This document shows positions 1 to 6,325 of a DNA stretch of 7,407 nucleotides, in pieces (position 1 is the stretch's first letter; each line of letters starts with the position of its first letter). Location of the stretch: contig CAKQKH010000033.1 in the NCBI GenBank assembly GCA_934248075.1, forward strand, positions 1 to 7,407, given 5' to 3'. The translations under genes were made by a program, and so were the position numbers. The notes under the pieces were generated by a model, which worked only from the letters and a program-made list of their open reading frames with translations, did not search any database and had not been told where the DNA came from. This DNA comes from an uncultured Alphaproteobacteria bacterium. Lineage in GTDB: Bacteria; Pseudomonadota; Alphaproteobacteria; RF32; CAG-239.

Positions 1-436
1 TACTGACGCCAAACAACCGATAGCGGAGCGGTTGGCGCAAATTCATAAGGCATTGCGCGACGTGATTGAGCTTTATCGTCCTGATGAGGCCGCAATTGAA
101 CAAGTTTTTCTTAATAATAACGCCGTATCCACCATAAAACTCGGAATGGCACGTGGTGTTGTGATAATGGCGCCGGCCTTGTTTAATATTCCGGTAACCG
201 AATATGAGCCTAATAAGGTCAAAAAAGCGGTGGTTGGTGTTGGCAAAGCCGAAAAATCTCAGGTCGAGACAATGGTTAAAATTCTTCTTCCGGGTTGCCA
301 ACCTAAAAATAATGACTCATCTGACGCGTTAGCTATTGCAATTACGCATAATTCTTTCAGGCGAGGTCGTATAACGACCCATCTAGAGGCATTTGGTGCG
401 GTCTCGGAAAATTCATGTACTACTAATGTACACTAA
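1..436 (+). CDS. ruvC: Crossover junction endodeoxyribonuclease RuvC, 5'-truncated by the window edge
   Basis: RuvC resolves Holliday junctions after RuvAB branch migration by paired nicking in an RNase H-like active site. The reading frame is open from base 2, so the start lies upstream. By comparison with E. coli RuvC about 33 N-terminal residues are missing, including the first catalytic Asp. In the visible 144-residue fragment the catalytic Glu is E33 (AIEQVF), followed by the conserved LGMARG stretch. The C-terminal catalytic pair is D105 and D108 (NDSSDALAIAITH). The E33-D108 distance of 75 residues equals E66-D141 of E. coli. Fold homology ends near residue 120. The last 24 residues (RGRITTHLEAF... 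to TTNVH) look unlike RuvC and lie entirely in the left arm and loop of a palindromic repeat (361-487), as does the stop at 434-436. It is followed by ruvA and ruvB, the usual ruvCAB order. Identity is secure; the tail is probably repeat-derived. Confidence 0.96.
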   Translation, partial: TDAKQPIAERLAQIHKALRDVIELYRPDEAAIEQVFLNNNAVSTIKLGMARGVVIMAPALFNIPVTEYEPNKVKKAVVGVGKAEKSQVETMVKILLPGCQPKNNDSSDALAIAITHNSFRRGRITTHLEAFGAVSENSCTTNVH

Positions 437-487
437 AATTTTCCTCGCCTTCCAAATACCTCTATCTGTGCCATTCTCCAACCTCGC
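361..487. repeat. Palindromic repeat element, copy 1, overlapping the 3' end of ruvC
   Basis: This is an imperfect inverted repeat of 127 bp: left arm 361-420, loop 421-427, right arm 428-487. Both arms are 60 bases. Compared without gaps, the left arm and the reverse complement of the right arm agree at 37 of 60 positions, and at more with one small gap. The best-kept blocks are GCGAGGT at the outer ends, TAGAGG.ATTTGG in the middle, and TGTAC/GTACA at the centre. A related element lies at 2894-3019, with the same 8-base flanks TCATGTAC and TGTACACT around a 6-base variable loop. The left arm is read through in frame as the C-terminal tail of ruvC. No transposase is present, so this is a non-autonomous, MITE- or RPE-like element by inference. 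Confidence 0.8.
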
Positions 488-524
488 TATAAATAGTGCA
501 AATTAGCCTTTCCCCTTGACTGGG

Positions 525-593
525 CTGCCGCCGCCGGCAGGGGCATTCTCAAGCTACTACTCGCTTGCCCACTATGTTCGGCGCTCGGGATTG
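525..593. repeat. Dispersed 68-bp repeat module with GC hairpin, copy 1
   Basis: The module begins with a hairpin, CTGCCG (525-530) and CGGCAG (535-540), closing a 4-base loop. It runs on through GGCATTCTCAAGCTA to a conserved end TTCGGCGCTCGGGATTG. Its first 32 bases differ from the copy at 3019-3086 at one position only, and the remainder is alignable with one gap and several substitutions. It lies 37 bases downstream of the first palindromic element, in the ruvC-ruvA spacer. An ORF can be drawn across it (516-716) but has no coding character. Confidence 0.75.
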
Positions 594-646
594 AGTTGGT
601 ATATGGCGTATTTCATCATCTTCAGTTCGGTTTTTGTTCTTAAGTG

Positions 647-677
647 CAAAAAGCGCTTGTTTTGGGCGAGCTTTTTG
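647..677 (+). other. AT-rich hairpin upstream of ruvA, possible weak terminator
   Basis: CAAAAAGC (647-654) pairs perfectly with GCTTTTTG (670-677) around a 15-base loop, and TTT follows. The stem is AT-rich and the loop is long, so it would be a weak intrinsic terminator at best. It could separate ruvC from ruvA transcription, or simply be chance in AT-rich spacer DNA. The rest of the spacer up to ruvA holds the ruvA ribosome binding site and no convincing promoter. TTGTTT and TAGGAT, 17 bases apart just downstream of the hairpin's left arm, are a poor match to a sigma-70 promoter. Confidence 0.22.
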
Positions 678-716
678 TTTAGGATTGTTAAAAAGATTAA
701 TTTGAGGATTATATGA

Positions 717-1373
717 ATGATTGCAAAATTGCGCGGTTTGATTGACGGAATCGGAGAAGATTCTTGCGTCATAGATGTGAATGGCGTCGGTTATTTGGTT
801 TTTGCGTCCAGTAAGACCTTGTCAAAGCTGGCAAGGGGCGCAGAAGTTTCGTTGTTGATAGAAACCGTGGTGAGGGAAGACAGTATTTCGTTGTTTGGCT
901 TTTATGACGCTTGGGAAAAAGAATGGTTTAATACTTTAACCAAAGTTCAGGGCGTGGGTTCTAAAGTGTGTTTGGCGATTTTGTCAGTGTTATCTCCGTT
1001 GCAATTGGCGCAGGCAGTGTCCGCGCAAGATAAAAATTCTTTTACTCGCGCCAGTGGCGTAGGACCTAAATTGGCTGCGCGGATTGTTACTGAACTTAAA
1101 GATAAAATCGTAACTGTTCCAACAATGGACATGGCGAAAGATTTGGATATGAACATGACAACGCAAGAAGATGCCGACGAAGTTGCTGATCTAGTTACCG
1201 CGCAGGAAAGTGATCCGGACAAAATGGAAGATGCGATTTCGGCATTAGTAAATTTGGGATACCAGCGGCTGGAGGCATACAAGGCGGTGAATAAAGCGGC
1301 TTTAGAAGCTCCGGGTGCCGATATGGCCACGCTGATTAAACTTGCTCTCAAAGAGTTTGCCAATAAGGATTAA
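717..1373 (+). CDS. ruvA: Holliday junction branch migration protein RuvA
   Basis: RuvA (218 residues, usual family length about 200) binds the four-way junction as a tetramer and loads RuvB hexamers on opposite arms. The N-terminal OB-fold starts MIAKLRG and contains the family's GVGY turn at residues 23-26. Two helix-hairpin-helix motifs for backbone contacts follow: VQGVGSK near residues 77-83 and ASGVGPKLA at 112-120. A Met/Asp/Glu-rich flexible linker covers about 133-163. The small C-terminal domain III that contacts RuvB is at about 165-216 (AISALVNLGY...). The start at 717 is chosen because MIAKLRG is the conserved N-terminus and GAGGA at 704-708 lies 8 bases ahead. An ATG at 713 is in another frame. 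The stop is 4 bases before the ruvB start, so the two are surely co-transcribed. Confidence 0.97.
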   Translation: MIAKLRGLIDGIGEDSCVIDVNGVGYLVFASSKTLSKLARGAEVSLLIETVVREDSISLFGFYDAWEKEWFNTLTKVQGVGSKVCLAILSVLSPLQLAQAVSAQDKNSFTRASGVGPKLAARIVTELKDKIVTVPTMDMAKDLDMNMTTQEDADEVADLVTAQESDPDKMEDAISALVNLGYQRLEAYKAVNKAALEAPGADMATLIKLALKEFANKD

Positions 1374-1377
1374 CTGA

Positions 1378-2424
1378 ATGATAGAAGAACGTATTGTCAG
1401 TCCGCAAAAACAAAACGGCGATGAAAACAATCTCAACAATCCGGTTAATCTGCGCCCGCAATGTTTGGCTGACTTTGTCGGGCAACGCAGTGTTTGCGAG
1501 AATCTTAAGGTGTTTATTGAGGCCGCCAAACAAAGAGGCGAGGCCTTGGATCATGTTTTGTTGTTCGGCCCTCCGGGATTGGGCAAAACCACGTTGGCAT
1601 CTATTGTGGCTAAAGAACTGGGGGTTAATTTTCGCGCTACTTCTGCGCCAATGATTTCCAAATCCGGTGATTTGGCGGCGATATTGACCAATCTGGAACG
1701 TAATGACGTGCTGTTTATTGACGAGATTCATCGTCTGAATCCGGCAATCGAAGAAGTTCTTTATTCGGCCATGGAAGATTTTCAGTTGGATTTGATTATC
1801 GGCGAGGGACCATCAGCACGGTCAGTGCGCATAGATTTGCAACCGTTTACATTGGTTGGAGCGACGACGCGTTCAGGCATGCTGTCAACTCCGTTGCGCG
1901 AGCGTTTTGGCATTCCGTTGCGCCTTGATTTTTATTCTCCTGAAGAATTGGAGAAAATTGTAACCCGAGGCGCCGGTTTGCTGGGAATGCCGTTGTCAAA
2001 AGTCGGAGCTTTGGAAATTGCTAAAAGATCTCGCGGTACTCCGCGTGTGGCCGGGCGTTTGCTGCGGCGGGTGCGGGATTTTGGCGCGGTTTGCAACGCA
2101 CCGGAAATTGATGATAAAATTGCCGACAATGCGTTGCGTCGTTTAGATGTCGATAACTTCGGGCTTGACGCCTTTGATCGTCGCTATCTGAATTGCATTG
2201 TGCAAAACTATGGCGGCGGGCCGGTTGGCGCAGATACTTTGGCCGCGGCTTTGTCTGAAGAAAGAGACACTATTGAAGAAGTGATTGAACCGTTTTTACT
2301 TAAACTCGGATTTTTGCAGCGCACGCCGCGCGGCCGAGTGATTTCTGATTTGGGGTGCCAATATTTGGGAATACCCAAACTCAAAAAAGATAAAGTTTCA
2401 ACTCAGTTGGATTTGTTAGATTAG
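1378..2424 (+). CDS. ruvB: Holliday junction branch migration ATPase RuvB
   Basis: RuvB is the AAA+ motor that pulls DNA through the RuvA-bound junction. All ATPase elements are present in order. The N-terminal LRP...L.DFVGQ signature is at residues 25-36 and Walker A GPPGLGKTT at 64-72. Walker B VLFIDEIH is at 111-118, sensor 1 LVGATTRSG at 159-167, the arginine finger R174 in TPLRERFG, and sensor 2 GTPRVAGRLLRR at 220-231. The C-terminal winged-helix DNA-binding domain covers roughly 260-335 and includes RTPRGR at 325-330. Its 348 residues compare with 336 in E. coli; the extra length is a polar N-terminal tail. It starts 4 bases after ruvA with no strong ribosome binding site of its own, which suggests translational coupling. 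Nothing essential is missing. Confidence 0.98.
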   Translation: MIEERIVSPQKQNGDENNLNNPVNLRPQCLADFVGQRSVCENLKVFIEAAKQRGEALDHVLLFGPPGLGKTTLASIVAKELGVNFRATSAPMISKSGDLAAILTNLERNDVLFIDEIHRLNPAIEEVLYSAMEDFQLDLIIGEGPSARSVRIDLQPFTLVGATTRSGMLSTPLRERFGIPLRLDFYSPEELEKIVTRGAGLLGMPLSKVGALEIAKRSRGTPRVAGRLLRRVRDFGAVCNAPEIDDKIADNALRRLDVDNFGLDAFDRRYLNCIVQNYGGGPVGADTLAAALSEERDTIEEVIEPFLLKLGFLQRTPRGRVISDLGCQYLGIPKLKKDKVSTQLDLLD

Positions 2425-2433
2425 AGGAAAAAT

Positions 2434-2880
2434 ATGATTATAAAACCGATTGCTACTGCCGGAGGAGAGTTAAAAGACGGAGATTTTTTGTTTCCGGTTC
2501 GAGTTTATTATGAAGATACTGATGCCGGCGGAATAGTATATTACGCCAATTATCTCAAGTTTGCCGAGCGAGCGCGCACCGAATATTTGCGGGCGCTGGG
2601 TGTTCGCCAGCAAACTGCTTTGGAGGAAGAAAATAAAAGCGGCTTTGTTATCCGCCATTGTGAGATTGACTATAAAACTCCGGCCGTTCTTGATGATGAG
2701 CTGGTTGTTTCCTGCCGAGTTACCGAATGTGGCGGTGCCAGTTGTGTCATGCATCAAGATATAACCCGTGGTGATGAACTGCTGGCAAGTATTGATGTTA
2801 AAGCCGTATATGTCTCGCTTAAGACAAAGAAACCGGTTAGGATACCGGAGAGTATTAGGGCCCGCATATTCGAAGTGTAG
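2434..2880 (+). CDS. ybgC: Tol-Pal-associated acyl-CoA thioesterase YbgC
   Basis: This is a 148-residue hotdog-fold thioesterase of the YbgC/4-hydroxybenzoyl-CoA thioesterase family, a cytoplasmic enzyme that hydrolyses acyl-CoA or acyl-ACP thioesters. The signature VRVYYEDTDAGGIVYYANYL lies at residues 22-41, with D30 matching the catalytic Asp (D18 of E. coli YbgC). The helix FAERARTEYLR follows directly, as in the family. The N-terminus is about 12 residues longer than in E. coli. The start at 2434 is supported by an AGAGGA Shine-Dalgarno overlapping the ruvB stop. The gene heads the tol cluster in many proteobacteria, and here it bridges ruvB and tolQ. It ends with tandem TAG stops (2878-2883). 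Its physiological substrate here is unknown. Confidence 0.95.
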   Translation: MIIKPIATAGGELKDGDFLFPVRVYYEDTDAGGIVYYANYLKFAERARTEYLRALGVRQQTALEEENKSGFVIRHCEIDYKTPAVLDDELVVSCRVTECGGASCVMHQDITRGDELLASIDVKAVYVSLKTKKPVRIPESIRARIFEV

Positions 2881-2893
2881 TAGTCGAGGTTAG

Positions 2894-3019
2894 GAGAGGT
2901 TGTCTAGCTGGTGACTAATACAGATTTGTCGGGTTGACGAAATGCTCATGTACCTTTGTTGTACACTCCGCTTTCGCCACCCTAAAATCTTATTATTCAC
3001 GCACGCTATCCAACCTCTC
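2894..3019. repeat. Palindromic repeat element, copy 2, after ybgC
   Basis: This is a 126-bp imperfect inverted repeat: left arm 2894-2953, loop 2954-2960, right arm 2961-3019. The arms share GAGAGGTTG/CAACCTCTC at the outer ends, TAGC next to them, an interior block around GTGA.TAATA..GATTT, and TGTAC/GTACA at the centre. Its TCATGTAC and TGTACACT flanks are identical to those of the copy at 361-487. The inner arms also align with that copy, so both belong to one family. It starts 13 bases after the ybgC stop and abuts the GC-hairpin module at 3019. It carries no ORF of note. Transcribed, it would fold into one long hairpin between ybgC and tolQ. Confidence 0.8.
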
Positions 3020-3086
3020 TGCCGCAGCCGGCAGGGGCATTCTCAAGCTATTATTCAACGCTCACTGTGTTCGGGGTTCGAAATTG
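3019..3086. repeat. Dispersed 68-bp repeat module with GC hairpin, copy 2
   Basis: It opens with the same hairpin as the copy at 525: CTGCCG (3019-3024) and CGGCAG (3029-3034), with a one-base change in the loop. It continues GGCATTCTCAAGCTA and ends TTCGGGGTTCGAAATTG. It joins the palindrome at 2894-3019 directly, so the two form a composite of about 190 bp that fills most of the ybgC-tolQ spacer. The remaining spacer, 3087-3205, is AT-rich and holds only a weak promoter candidate and the tolQ ribosome binding site. Confidence 0.75.
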
Positions 3087-3131
3087 TACAAGTTGGGTAT
3101 CAAGCGGTTAGTTTGTTTTTTTATATTTTAA

Positions 3132-3159
3132 TTGAATCTTTAACTTTCTGTGTTATTTT
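3132..3159 (+). promoter_or_regulatory. Weak sigma-70-like promoter candidate for the tol genes
   Basis: TTGAAT (3132-3137) and TATTTT (3154-3159) are separated by 16 bases; each matches the sigma-70 consensus at 4 of 6 positions. The site lies 47 bases ahead of the tolQ start, downstream of the repeat composite, where a tol operon promoter would be needed if the repeats block read-through from ybgC. AT-rich DNA gives such matches by chance. Confidence 0.25.
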
Positions 3160-3205
3160 GCAGGTAAATTTCTGCGGAAACAATTAACATTAAAGGTAAA
3201 ATATT

Positions 3206-3943
3206 ATGGAAACACAGGTTATAAGCGAAGTCGCTAATCAGATGTCTATGTGGGATTTGGTATGGGCGTCTGATATGATGACTAAGGTGGTGATGATCGG
3301 TTTGATTGCGGCATCAGTTTGGTCATGGGCGATTATTTTTGAAAAACTTGGAACGTTACGTCAGCTCAAGGCTCGCTCGTACAAGTTTGAAGAAAAATTT
3401 TGGTCTGGCGGCTCGTTGGACAGACTGTATGATTCCATAGGCAATCATCCAAATGATCCGATGGCGGCTATGTTTGTTGCCGCAATGCGTGAATGGAAAC
3501 GCACCAATATTCTAAAATCCAAAACTGATCGTGGCTTGCGGGGTGTGTCTTTGCAACAGCGTATTGAGAAAGCGATGACGGTTTCAATGGATAAGGATCT
3601 TGACGCTATGGACAATCATTTGGGCTTTTTGGCGTCAACCGGTTCGGTCGCGCCATTGGTAGGGCTGTTTGGAACAGTATGGGGTATTATTAATAGCTTT
3701 AACGCTATCGCCGCTACTCAAAGCAACTCTTTGGCCGCAATGGCTCCGGGTATTGCCGAGGCTTTGTTTACCACGGCGTTTGGTTTGATTGCCGCAATTC
3801 CGGCGGTGGTTGCTTATAACAAGATTTCTTCAGATATAGACCGCTATGCCAAAAAGTTGGAAAATTTTATGGCGGAGTTCTCTAGTATCCTATCACGAGA
3901 AATAGACGATACGGCAATTAAAGCCGATATGGCCGGAGAATAG
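3206..3943 (+). CDS. tolQ: Tol-Pal system protein TolQ (proton channel subunit)
   Basis: TolQ forms the pentameric inner-membrane stator that, with TolR, uses the proton motive force to energise TolA during outer-membrane constriction and Pal mobilisation. The 245 residues have the MotA/TolQ/ExbB layout. Helix 1 is at about 25-46, followed by a large cytoplasmic loop at about 47-137 with an R/K-rich stretch. Helix 2 contains the signature GSVAPLVGLFGTVWGI (146-161), and helix 3 with ALFTTAFGLIAAIPAV lies at about 186-201. A charged cytoplasmic tail closes the protein. AAAGG at 3192-3196 sits 9 bases before the ATG. The Tol rather than ExbB assignment rests on the ybgC neighbour and the linked TolR and TolA. 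Two bases separate it from tolR. Confidence 0.95.
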   Translation: METQVISEVANQMSMWDLVWASDMMTKVVMIGLIAASVWSWAIIFEKLGTLRQLKARSYKFEEKFWSGGSLDRLYDSIGNHPNDPMAAMFVAAMREWKRTNILKSKTDRGLRGVSLQQRIEKAMTVSMDKDLDAMDNHLGFLASTGSVAPLVGLFGTVWGIINSFNAIAATQSNSLAAMAPGIAEALFTTAFGLIAAIPAVVAYNKISSDIDRYAKKLENFMAEFSSILSREIDDTAIKADMAGE

Positions 3944-3945
3944 CG

Positions 3946-4386
3946 ATGTTTATGGTATCGGGTCCTCGTCGGCAATCGATGCGCTATCGGCGTAACGCTG
4001 ATGTTAATATTACCAATCTGATGGATGTTATGATGGTGTTGCTGGTGGTGTTTATGGTGGCGGCGCCGCTGATGACTTCAGGCATAGCTCTGGATTTGCC
4101 CAAAGTTGGCGGTAAGGCTATGGAGGGCGAGGAAACGTCAATTAATATAAGCGTTGACAAAGACGGTTATTATTACATCGGCAAGACCGAGATTCCGGCA
4201 GACAAAATTGTAGATAAACTCAATGCTTTGCGTAGCGCAAACAAGGATTTGTCAGTAACAATTTCTGGTGACACCGGTGCTGAATATGGTCGGGTTATCG
4301 GACTTATGGCAATATTGAAAGAAGCCGGATTTGATAAAGTCGGGCTTAAAACCGAGCCTCGTCCGCGTGGTGCAAAAAAGAAGTAA
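3946..4386 (+). CDS. tolR: Tol-Pal system protein TolR
   Basis: TolR is the bitopic ExbD-family partner of TolQ. It has one transmembrane helix (about 24-45) with the protonatable Asp D27 (LMDVMMVLLVVFM), equivalent to D23 of E. coli TolR. A periplasmic domain of about 100 residues follows that can bind peptidoglycan when opened. The family motif is usually N.TP..D; here it reads NITNLMD, with Asn in place of Pro. A basic N-terminus (RRQSMRYRR) fits the cytoplasmic side. The tail RPRGAKKK is strongly basic. The start at 3946 has GGAG at 3935-3938 ahead of it, inside the end of tolQ. Length (146) is normal. The gene lies between tolQ and tolA in an evident operon. Confidence 0.95.
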   Translation: MFMVSGPRRQSMRYRRNADVNITNLMDVMMVLLVVFMVAAPLMTSGIALDLPKVGGKAMEGEETSINISVDKDGYYYIGKTEIPADKIVDKLNALRSANKDLSVTISGDTGAEYGRVIGLMAILKEAGFDKVGLKTEPRPRGAKKK

Positions 4387-4395
4387 ACAGTAACA

Positions 4396-5349
4396 ATGAA
4401 TACGGCGCTTAAAAAATCAATAGCTCTTCACTTGGCAGTATTTATCGTCTGTCTGGTGGATTTGCCGTTGTTTTGGTGGAATAAGCCGACTGTCGGGCAG
4501 GTGCCGATTATTGTTGATTTGAAAGATGTTAAAATTTCAGAGATGACAAACCTGCCGCCCAAGGCAAAGTTTGGAAAAGAAGATAAGGCGGCAAGCCAAA
4601 TCAAGCGTAAGATTGAAAAAAAATACACCAAAGAAGAGCCTAAGCCGGAGCAAAATTCCGAACCTAAGGCTGAGCCTAAAAAAACAAAAGCTCCGGAGCC
4701 TCCGGCAGCCAAACCTGAGCCGCCGAAACGAGATCATTTGGTGGCTCCGCAACCGGCTAAACCTACGCCAAAGCCGGAACCTAAACCTAAAAAAGAAACA
4801 CCTAAACCGGTACCGCAGCAACCCAAACCTGAGCCTAAAAAAACTCCGGCCAAGGAAGAAAACAGCAAAACTCCGGAATTGGCAAATCCGCTGAAAAGTT
4901 TGTTGGCATCGGTTGACGCGCTTGATAAAGCCGAGGGTTCAACCGATACGACCGCAACTATAAAAGAGGGTACCAAAGTTAATAACATGGGTATCGAAGG
5001 CGGCGTTGGCGGGTCTTATTTTAGCGAACTTTCAATCTCAGAAATTGACGCGATTGCCGGTCGTTTGCGCGCCTGTTGGAATCTTGACCCCGGCGCCCGC
5101 GGAATTGAGGACATGATTGTTGAGATTCGCGCGCTATTGAATCAAGACGGCTCAGTCAGAAAAGTCGAGATTTTGGATACTTCTCGTTATAGTTCGGATT
5201 CACATTTCCGTTCGGTAGCAGATAGCGCGCGGCGCGCGGTTTATATTTGCGCACCATATACTATATTAGCAGATAAGTATGCCGAAAAATACGATTTATG
5301 GCGTGTTTTACGTTTGCGTTTTAATCCGCTGGACAATAGTGTTCAATAG
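4396..5349 (+). CDS. tolA: Tol-Pal system protein TolA
   Basis: TolA links the TolQR motor to TolB/Pal across the periplasm. The 317 residues show the three-domain plan. A single N-terminal membrane anchor covers about 8-28 (LHLAVFIVCLVDLPLFWW). A long Pro/Lys/Glu-rich spacer at about 61-160 is dominated by PKPEPK-like units (bases about 4576-4875). A globular C-terminal domain at about 213-310 contains the alphaproteobacterial TolA/TonB-like pattern RLRACWNLDPGA, then DGSV, then SARRAVYICAPY, then LRLRFNP. C227 and C285 could form a disulfide, as the two domain-III cysteines of E. coli TolA do. The spacer is Pro/Lys/Glu-rich rather than the Ala/Lys-rich helix of E. coli. The start gives the membrane anchor its full length; it has no clear Shine-Dalgarno, so translation is probably coupled to tolR 9 bases upstream. 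tolB does not follow. Confidence 0.93.
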   Translation: MNTALKKSIALHLAVFIVCLVDLPLFWWNKPTVGQVPIIVDLKDVKISEMTNLPPKAKFGKEDKAASQIKRKIEKKYTKEEPKPEQNSEPKAEPKKTKAPEPPAAKPEPPKRDHLVAPQPAKPTPKPEPKPKKETPKPVPQQPKPEPKKTPAKEENSKTPELANPLKSLLASVDALDKAEGSTDTTATIKEGTKVNNMGIEGGVGGSYFSELSISEIDAIAGRLRACWNLDPGARGIEDMIVEIRALLNQDGSVRKVEILDTSRYSSDSHFRSVADSARRAVYICAPYTILADKYAEKYDLWRVLRLRFNPLDNSVQ

Positions 5350-5357
5350 GAGGAAAA

Positions 5358-6089
5358 ATGACCCAAACCATATCTGAAACTAAATTGCCGTTGGCTGAGA
5401 TTATGCGCAACAGCTGGAGCTATTGCAATCACAATCCCAAAGCGGTCGCATTATTCGCCGGATTGAATTATTTGGTTTGCGCGGCTGCATTCTTTGGGTG
5501 GAAAACATTTTGGTTGTGGCTGATTTTAATTGCGATGTATGTGTTGTGGGGAGCATTTTTTCGGTATTATTTTAATCGTAAACCATATTTGTTATTGCGG
5601 CCGCTGTTTGTATCTTTGGTGCCGTCAACTAAAATTGTGGTGCTGAGTGTTTTGCTGGTGACGGCGTTTTTGTTGTTGCCTTTCGCAATCTTGTTTATAC
5701 CAAGGTTGCCGCCGCAGTTTGTGGAGATGTACACAGCTTTTTTGCAAAGTAATATGCAAACGGACAATGAAGTTTTAAATATGTTGGTGAATTTGGTAAT
5801 GGTGCTGTTTTCACCAGTGATATTTTATCGTCCGATGATGGCGTGGATTTCTACTCTTTTGGGACGCAGCGGCTCATTGCGTTTTGCGTGGAGCAAGACA
5901 AAAGGCAATTATTGGGAATTCTTGTTATTGGCAGTGGTAATAGATTTAAGCGTAACGTTTATATACAAGGCGGTTCTTTTGTTAGGTGGCAATGTTTATG
6001 TCGCTCTTTTGCCGCTGTCGATATTGATTGTCTATTTTAATGTGGTGGTGGCGCAGATATGGCAAAAATTTATTGTTGACCTTATTTAG
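5358..6089 (+). CDS. Uncharacterised six-helix membrane protein
   Basis: I do not recognise this 243-residue protein as a named family member. It has about six hydrophobic segments (about 29-48, 51-70, 92-114, 139-157, 186-208, 213-234) and no signal peptide or catalytic motif I can see. Residues 170-188, around SLRFAWSKTKGNYWEF, recall the S/A..xWxxTKGNxW motif of YciC-like and glycerophosphodiesterase membrane-domain proteins. That is a weak resemblance only. The ATG follows a near-perfect AGGAGG (5348-5353) that overlaps the tolA stop; 8 bases separate the genes, so it is almost certainly co-transcribed with tolQRA. It occupies the place of tolB. A role in envelope biology is inference from position. 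It is the last gene on this strand before a repeat-filled gap. Confidence 0.85.
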   Translation: MTQTISETKLPLAEIMRNSWSYCNHNPKAVALFAGLNYLVCAAAFFGWKTFWLWLILIAMYVLWGAFFRYYFNRKPYLLLRPLFVSLVPSTKIVVLSVLLVTAFLLLPFAILFIPRLPPQFVEMYTAFLQSNMQTDNEVLNMLVNLVMVLFSPVIFYRPMMAWISTLLGRSGSLRFAWSKTKGNYWEFLLLAVVIDLSVTFIYKAVLLLGGNVYVALLPLSILIVYFNVVVAQIWQKFIVDLI

Positions 6090-6193
6090 GCAGAATATTT
6101 TCTGACGCACTACAATAGTTTTTCTGTCACTCTTAAAAATTTCTTCTTGATTTTAAAAAGAATTATAAGGCCATATGCCTACTGGATTCCGGC

Positions 6194-6301
6194 GGTGCCG
6201 AGCCGGTAGTGGCATTCGCAAGAATATACTCGCCCGCACGGCGGGTGGCGCATAACAAGAATATACTCGCTTGCTCGCCGTTGGCTCGGCGCTCGAGATT
6301 G
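6194..6301. repeat. Dispersed GC-hairpin module, copy 3, with internal duplication
   Basis: It aligns with the modules at 525 and 3019 from GGTGCCGAGCCGG through GGCATTCGCAAGAATATACTCGC, and again at the end, GCTCGGCGCTCGAGATTG. It is longer than they are because CAAGAATATACTCGC occurs twice, at 6219-6233 and 6256-6270, a direct repeat with a 37-base period. The extra interval holds a short GC stem (CCCGC/GCGGG near 6233-6245). A shortened echo, GAGAATACTCGCC, is at 6584-6596. Confidence 0.65.
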
Positions 6302-6325
6302 TGTGCGGTTTTTCACCCCTGCTCG

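Noticed and set aside
516..716. 66-codon ORF upstream of ruvA
   Set aside because: It runs through the dispersed GC-hairpin module and AT-rich spacer, has no ribosome binding site or recognisable motif, and its end overlaps the ruvA start region by chance.
2934..3187. Two overlapping small ORFs between ybgC and tolQ
   Set aside because: Both lie across the palindrome and GC-hairpin module, with no ribosome binding site and no coding character.
3206..4386. ExbB-ExbD instead of TolQ-TolR
   Set aside because: The protein families are homologous, but ybgC upstream and a long TolA-type protein immediately downstream favour the Tol assignment.
4571..4894. Open frames on both strands across the middle of tolA
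   Set aside because: They are shadows of the Pro/Lys/Glu-rich coding repeats of TolA, with Arg/Lys-rich or Gly/Leu-rich low-complexity translations.
6219..6270. Possible CRISPR-like direct repeats
   Set aside because: Only two exact 15-base units with one 22-base interval, inside a dispersed repeat, with no array and no cas genes.
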